Positions 59,528-64,000 of a DNA stretch of 64,000 nt are shown piece by piece. Position 1 is the stretch's first letter. Each line of letters starts with the position of its first letter. Source of the DNA: Brevipalpus yothersi (taxonomy: Eukaryota; Arthropoda; Arachnida; Trombidiformes; Tenuipalpidae); assembly GCA_003956705.1 (NCBI GenBank), contig QZCP01000829.1, positions 130,012-194,011 on the forward strand, given 5' to 3'. The notes beneath the pieces are model-generated. The model saw only the letters and a list, made by a program, of their open reading frames with translations, did not search any database and was not told the DNA's origin. The translations under genes were made by a program, and so were the position numbers.

Positions 59528-59800
59528 CAAGATGTTCTCGTGATTTACGTTAGAGGAATTATTTGCTATTTTAATAAATATCGGGCAAAAGTGTGGCTTC
59601 CCTATCAAATCCTTACCAAATACTGGACCCAAAAGATGCACTTTTGATTGATGAGAATATTGAACGATGAAGTGAACCCTCTTTACATGTTATTTGTCAA
59701 CACTATCAATCCCACTAATCATCCAACAGACAAACTTCAATCAATCGTGTTTACTGTGATTCAAATTACACCTCCCCTAATGACAATCAATCCTAACCAC
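59528..59800 (-). pseudogene. Relic of PTCD2 exon 1 and its upstream region
   Basis: 59528 onward aligns with 56449 onward. It starts with the shared ccaagatgttctcgtga, then gggcaaaagt.tgg.ttcc, then the start-codon area and the sequence upstream. The open frame is destroyed by changes and small indels, and the other PTCD2 exons are absent here. It was carried along when the PTCD2 promoter and PCBP gene were duplicated. Confidence 0.7.
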
Positions 59801-61679
59801 ACATATACTGAGAAACTTTCGATGTTCCTGCTGCTAGTAAAATGTTACTCGGTCAAGATGATGCTCAACTTACGTGCCCAATCTGATATATTATTCATCA
59901 AAGCCGCACACTAGCTGAATTCTTGAGACATTTTGCTGACATGTGACTGGATGATTACGGCGGCGTTGATGAGTCACGTGAGGAAATTTCTATGGATTAA
60001 TTGATAGCTTATGATACTTGATTAATAATCAATGATTATTGATCATAACCTCAAACTAGTTGAGATCTGGGACACGCCAGGCATTTCCTTGTGGATGAAT
60101 TACCTCCCAATACTCATCTGTTGAACGATCGGAGCCCCACTACGATCTCTTTCTTCCTTTGTCTCACCTCCTCTTTCTCGAGGATCTCGGAAAATTAATT
60201 TTTTTTGTATTCCAGGACAACGGATGGTACTTGAGCGAGTCAGATGGTTTGACTCGATTCGGGCATGAACTGTCCTGATCTACCATCCATTGGGTTTTTG
60301 AACTCCATTGGGCTTGGGTTTGATAGTGAACTATTTGGTGAAGCTACCAAAGGTCCACCGTTGATAAAATCTTCGGGTGCCTTGATGGTGAGTTGAATTC
60401 TTTTCATCCAGTGTGAGTTCTCACTTCTCTCTCTCTCCTCCAAGATTCTTCAAGCGATCAAGCAACCGTGGAGCACTGTGTAGGCCACAATTATAGGTGC
60501 ATAGAGATTGTCTAGTGCTTTCAACCGGCAGTATAAGTCACCTTGTCTGAAGAATATTGAAGATAAAACTCAAGCAGCAACTAATTGTCACAAGGTCAGC
60601 CCTTGAGTAGAACATCAGTCCAAGAAAGAATGTTTCAATTTTATAGTTTTTGAACGGAAATACTCGAACTAGTAATGGTTTATAATGCTCAAATTGTGAT
60701 TTTCTAGCTGATCTCTCTCAATACATCTATACTCGAAGCCATTTGAATACCTGTTAATTATTTTTACTCTGAAGAAAAACTCGCATTTCATTCTCTGTGA
60801 TTCTCTCCTTCATCGTAATCATGACTGTATACTCTGCTCGTTAGTGTAAGATTAAGAAACCCAGAAGAAGTTTTAGTTGTCAATTATCATATGATGCGCA
60901 TTTTCTGCACCCCTATCGAGGTCATATCTCTCTCCCTCCCTCTCTCTACGAAAATACCGTAAAATATTCGTTTCACTCCTCTCTTACAAACGAACAATCA
61001 TCCTTCTCCGATACCAATGAGACTCGCTGGTAACTACAGAAAATATTTCATCGAAAAAACAACTTAGCATCTCAAAATAAGAAGAATCTAACTTTGAACT
61101 TGAACTTGATCCGGCAGAATTCCAGTGAGTGATGACATTTGATTCGATATCAAGTGTTTAACTTTATTGAACAAAAAAGATTAATAGTCTGAATTTTGAA
61201 TAATGCGCTGATTTTTCAAACTTTAAAGTGCCGCAGAAGTTTCACTTATCTATCTCACCAGATGGCGTTTGATGTTCGTAGCCTAACTTCAGGCTTGAGT
61301 AAGGCTAAAAATGTGGAAACTTCGCTGAATATTGAGAAGAGCGTCATCTGTTGAACTGTTAAAGTTGGAAAAGTGAGAGCATTTTTTTGCACATTAATGT
61401 TTGTTAGTGTGTTAAAGTCGGTAAAAAATTTTTGTCTGTTTGGTGTGTGTGTGCATGGTGATGTGCGAATGATGGTGTTTAATTAAAGTGATTAAATAAA
61501 ATTTTGTGTTGTTGAAATTGTTACCGACTATATATATATTGAACACCATTTGTACATCTGTCCGTGCTTACCTGCTATTGCTTTCGGTGAGCTTGGATAA
61601 GCTCAATTTCTTCTAGTGAAGGAGAATATATAAATATATAACCCACACACATATACACACACACACACAATATTCAAGG

Positions 61680-62671
61680 ATGGCTACAACTGTGACAGAT
61701 AGTAAACCTTTGGATGGTCCATCGGTAACATTAACCATTAGGCTAATTATGCAAGGTAAAGAAGTGGGTAGTATTATTGGTAAAAAGGGTGATAATATTA
61801 AAAAATTTCGTGAGGAAAGTGGTGCCAAAATAAATATATCCGATGGTTCGTGTCCAGAACGAATAGTTACTGTCACCGGTTCAACTGAGGCGATTTTAAA
61901 AGCATTCAGTTTGATTGCACGAAAATTTGAAGAGCTTCTAGAGCCTTGGAAAGATGTACAGAGTGGTTCAAGTCCGGTTACATTAAGACTTATAGTCCCT
62001 GCTAGTCAATGTGGCTCCTTAATTGGTAAAGGTGGAGCCAAAATAAAGGAAATTCGGGAAATTACTGGAGCCACAATTCAGGTAGCCAGTGAGATGTTGC
62101 CCAATTCAACTGAGAGAGCTGTAACGATATCGGGAAACTCTGACTCAATAACCAAGTGTATCTATCAGATTTGCTGTGTGATGATGGAATCTCCACCCAA
62201 AGGAGCAACCATACCCTACCGTCCTAAGCCGGCTATGCCACCAGTTATATTTGCCGGTGGTCAAGCATACACTCTACAGGGTCAATACGCCATACCTCAC
62301 CCAGATTTGACAAAATTACACCAATTGGCCCTTCAACATGCTCCACTACTACCTGGACACAATGTCGGATCTCTCAATCCACAAGCAGCACTCGCAACAC
62401 TCACCGCCACCAATTCAATAACTGCTGCTACTCGCCCGGTTGCGGCAACCGCTATTTCTTCACAAGGGGCAGCCACCACAGAGATGGCCATACCAAATGA
62501 TCTTATAGGCTGTATAATTGGTAAAGGAGGGGCCAAAATTAATGAAATCAGACAACTATCAGGGGCAACAATTAAAATATCAAGTTCAGAAGAAGGTTCT
62601 AAGGATAGGACTGTAAGCATATCAGGGACACCGGAATCTATCAACTTGGCTCAGTACCTTATCAATACCAG
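61680..62671 (+). CDS. Poly(rC)-binding protein, three KH domains (tandem copy 2)
   Basis: One exon of 330 codons ends at ACCAG|GTGAGC, the same phase and position as copy 1. All three KH domains are kept with GXXG intact (GKKG, GKGG, GKGG). It differs from copy 1 by scattered substitutions and small gaps in the linker before KH3. The long open frame with conservative changes indicates it is functional. The C-terminal exon lies downstream and was not identified with confidence. An AG-flanked candidate near 63900 (GCAG|AGGAAATCG) is possible. The 5' UTR also resembles copy 1 (both have GAGCTTG.ATAAGCTC). Confidence 0.9.
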
Positions 62672-64000
62672 GTGAGCCCATGGTTTTGATTTTCTCTTCT
62701 CTTCTCTTCTCTTTTTTCCATCTCCCATATATCTTTGTCTTAATCTTCATTGCTTCGTCTGGCAGTCTTTTGTCTTCTCACTCTCAAAATAGTCTCTCTT
62801 TCTTTTTTTCTCTCTCTCTCCATCTATCTCTTTCGTTTCTTTCGTTTATTCGCATTTTATGTGTAACTCTTCTTCTTCTTCTTCTCTCTCTCTCTCTACC
62901 CTTTGCAATCCTTGTCTGTTTCTTTTCATTTTTGAATCTTCCATCTCTTCTTTCTCCTCCCCACTCCGGATATTTAACACGTTCTTCGTCTCCCTATCTA
63001 TATCCTCATATTCTTGCCAAGATTTACTTTCTCTCTCTCTCTCTCTTGCTTTGTTAGTCCTTGCTTGTTACTTACCTCTCTCTCTCTCTATCTATCTCTC
63101 CCATACATACTCTTCATGTGGCCCTTCATTTGCTAATCTCTGCTCTCATTCTATTAACTGCTCATATTCTTCCACATCTATTACTACTATCTTTAGTGTT
63201 AATAATAAGGATCCACCGAATATTGTAGTTGATATTTTATTCCATTTTCAGACACTCTTCCTCAATCCCTATCCGCTGACCATGCGTTTTCTTGTTCAAA
63301 CCCCCCTAATCATCATACCGATCAAGAACCTCGCTTTCCATGAATTCTCTTTCTTATTTCGCCAATTCTTGTACCATTCACTGTCTTTCTCTTTCTTCTT
63401 TTGGCCTCAGTCGGTTCGCTGGCATTAGATCAAAGATGATTCTGTAATGAGGTGTGTAAGCATGTGACGAATAGACGAGATCTGGAAGAAAGAAAACTGC
63501 GAGCTAGGCTAGAAAAACACATAGAGATACATTCTCTCGCTCTCTTTCCACCCCCTCTTCTCTCTTTCTCTCTCATTCTAGCCTTTCCATCACCTACATC
63601 ATTTCCTCAAATCTCGATCCTCTTTCCCACTTCTTGACAATTGCCTACTTTCTAATTACTGTTTCCTCATTTTTCGAATTACTTTCCATCTCTTTCACTC
63701 TCTCTCCCATCGAACTATGGGAGCTAATATCAATTTGAATACTCATTTCTGACTGATTTATTCCCCATTTCCAGTGTGATTCATTTTTTCATACATGTTT
63801 ATCCTCCTATTTTTCTGCGCACATTTCCAGCATATTGTCAATTCTCGTTCTTCCTGACTTCAATCCTTCCACGTTCTACCTTGACAGTTTTGATTTGCAG
63901 AGGAAATCGATCTAACAGAAAACATTCCATTTATCTTCACCCTTCTCTCTCTCTCGAAATGATGCTAGCTTCACTCTTATTCCTCTCTCGGACACTCCAA
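62672..64000. other. Downstream of PCBP copy 2, likely intron
   Basis: This is extremely pyrimidine-rich on the plus strand, with long TC/TTC runs. The open frames at 62680-63428 follow that composition and are not called as genes. Confidence 0.55.

Larger units (their letters stand above)
58179..61679. other. Downstream region of PCBP copy 1 with duplicated segments
   Basis: This includes intron or 3' sequence of copy 1, a repeated segment (58377-58490 recurs at about 59432-59527), the PTCD2 relic (59528 on), a possible last exon of copy 1 (60216-60234 after a polypyrimidine tract and TTCCAG), and the promoter of copy 2 (about 61240-61679). Other open frames are pyrimidine-rich and unconvincing. 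Confidence 0.5.

Noticed and set aside
1..64000. tRNA and rRNA genes
   Set aside because: No cloverleaf or rRNA-like block was recognised by eye. A covariance-model scan would be needed to exclude small ones.

Overview
The window looks like nuclear DNA from an arthropod, most likely a chelicerate or mite. The host sequence is AT-rich, genes have short introns with ordinary GT-AG sites, and there are many long (GA)n/(CT)n tracts. The gene set is animal (hnRNP A/B, CNC-bZIP, CHMP1, bifunctional PAPS synthase, DOLK, PTCD2, PCBP, AKAP1-type KH+Tudor). A Dscam-like gene opens with a signal peptide followed directly by Ig domains, which recalls the short Dscams of chelicerates. The taxonomic call is inference.

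Layout. 1-4861 is non-coding and microsatellite-rich. 4866-18593 is a complete 13.7-kb Ty3/Gypsy-type LTR retrotransposon on the minus strand. It has 547-bp LTRs that read as identical, a 4-bp CTCT target duplication and a tRNA-Ala-like primer site. One gag-pol reading frame continues about 1,950 codons past the integrase, and a 346-bp N gap falls inside the RT. 20390-22619 (minus) is the 5' part of a Dscam-like gene. 26491-31757 (minus) holds two tandem AKAP1-like KH/Tudor genes, the second truncated. Then on the plus strand come CHMP1 (32147-32938), an unknown acidic protein (33264-33884), an hnRNP A/B gene (34299-36781) and a CNC-bZIP factor (41087-46672). DOLK (minus, 49064-50798) and PAPS synthase (plus, 52058-54440) are divergent. 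PTCD2 (minus, 54765-56601) and a PCBP gene (plus, from 57172) share a promoter region. That promoter region and the PCBP gene are duplicated at 59430-62671, leaving a relic of PTCD2 exon 1.

The most unusual signal is in the retrotransposon. At least 60 very short perfect hairpins (4-6 bp stem, 5-nt loop) are scattered through its LTRs, leader and coding sequence, most densely in the post-integrase extension. Their loops follow one consensus: K-T-S-R-N on the plus strand, N-Y-S-A-M in the element's own RNA, usually closed by C-G. Host genes here show nothing comparable. The hairpins keep the stem and loop class while the stem sequence changes, which suggests a repeated RNA recognition element. 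The extension also encodes a RING/TRAF-like zinc-finger cluster and an unrecognised folded domain. Together these are the best candidate here for an undescribed system.
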